A stretch of DNA of 6,366 nucleotides, taken from Pyrinomonadaceae bacterium. GTDB lineage: Bacteria; Acidobacteriota; Blastocatellia; Pyrinomonadales; Pyrinomonadaceae. Below are positions 6,085 to 6,366 of this stretch, piece by piece; position 1 is the first letter of the stretch, and each line of letters starts with the position of its first letter. The stretch spans positions 1 to 6,366 of the forward strand of contig JACCRA010000702.1 of the NCBI GenBank assembly GCA_013813825.1, in the 5' to 3' direction. The translations under genes were made by a program, and so were the position numbers. The notes beneath the pieces were generated by a model. The model was not told where the DNA came from. It made no database searches and saw nothing but the letters and a program-made list of their open reading frames with translations.

Positions 6085-6366
6085 TTACCCGATGGCGGCG
6101 AGGCCGAAGCGGGCGTCGGCGCGAACGCGCTCGATCAGGTGCGAAGTTTCGCGGGTGCGACGGCGGTCGGTTAAATAGTAGTCGGCCTCGCGCCGCGCTT
6201 CTTCGAGAATGAGAATGTCGCGGACGAGATTGCCGACCCGAAACGTCGGGACGCCGGATTGTCTGGTCCCCATCACTTCGCCGGGGCCGCGAATCTCCAA
6301 ATCTTTTTCGGCGATGCGAAAACCGTCGCTCGTCTCCTCCATGATGCCGAGACGTTCTCTGGCGAC
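6085..6366 (-). CDS. recG: ATP-dependent DNA helicase RecG, C-terminal fragment, truncated by window edge
   Basis: Superfamily 2 helicase that regresses stalled replication forks and migrates branched DNA in recombination repair. Only the last 93 codons plus TAA (6085-6087) are inside the window; the frame stays open to base 6366. The visible part starts [22 protein letters not shown] and continues [16 protein letters not shown]. These match the highly conserved RecG 'RLxxMxxTxDGFxIAEKDLxxRGPGExxGTRQSG' block at the end of the second helicase lobe. A helical C-terminal tail follows ([13 protein letters not shown], then [14 protein letters not shown]). An internal ATG at 6342 is not a start. 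The wedge domain and helicase motifs I-V lie off the right edge. It is upstream of rsmD in the same direction. Confidence 0.96.
   Translation of the reverse strand, partial: VARERLGIMEETSDGFRIAEKDLEIRGPGEVMGTRQSGVPTFRVGNLVRDILILEEARREADYYLTDRRRTRETSHLIERVRADARFGLAAIG

Noticed and set aside
1409..6366. A novel multi-gene defence or metabolic system in the minus-strand cluster
   Set aside because: recG, rsmD and tsaD are core housekeeping genes and S46 is a known secreted peptidase. Only the six-cysteine gene is unknown, and nothing in the sequence ties it to the others functionally.

Overview
This window looks like a chromosomal housekeeping segment from a GC-rich, probably Gram-negative bacterium. 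The best guess is Acidobacteriota (Blastocatellia-like), because a secreted S46 dipeptidyl-peptidase sits among high-GC core genes. That assignment is an inference and was not tested by any search. The segment contains no tRNA, rRNA, CRISPR array, transposase or phage gene that I can see.

Left part, plus strand. The 3' half of dnaJ (1-579) ends at a strong intrinsic terminator (601-653). About 220 bases of leader sequence follow, then a small gene for an exported 117-residue protein (874-1227) that is visibly less GC-rich than its neighbours. A weaker hairpin (1245-1294) and a perfect 16-bp stem terminator (1299-1342) close this transcription unit.

Right part, minus strand. Reading in the direction of transcription, the order is recG (partial, entering from the right edge), rsmD, a membrane-anchored six-cysteine protein of unknown function, a signal-peptide-bearing S46 peptidase, and tsaD. 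tsaD converges on the small plus-strand gene. The themes are replication-fork and recombination repair (RecG), ribosome maturation (RsmD), tRNA t6A modification (TsaD), protein folding (DnaJ) and peptide scavenging outside the cytoplasm (S46). No single pathway joins them. The S46 catalytic triad is intact (H84, D220, S631), and Arg649 at Ser+18 suggests acidic (Asp/Glu) P1 specificity, as in DPP11.

The most unusual non-coding content is two intergenic palindromic elements of similar design. Each has 26-nt near-perfect inverted arms built from short direct repeats. One lies just upstream of tsaD (2535-2628) and the other just upstream of rsmD (6001-6083). I found no convincing novel multi-gene system. 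The items most worth a second look are the palindromes, the six-cysteine protein and the low-GC exported protein.
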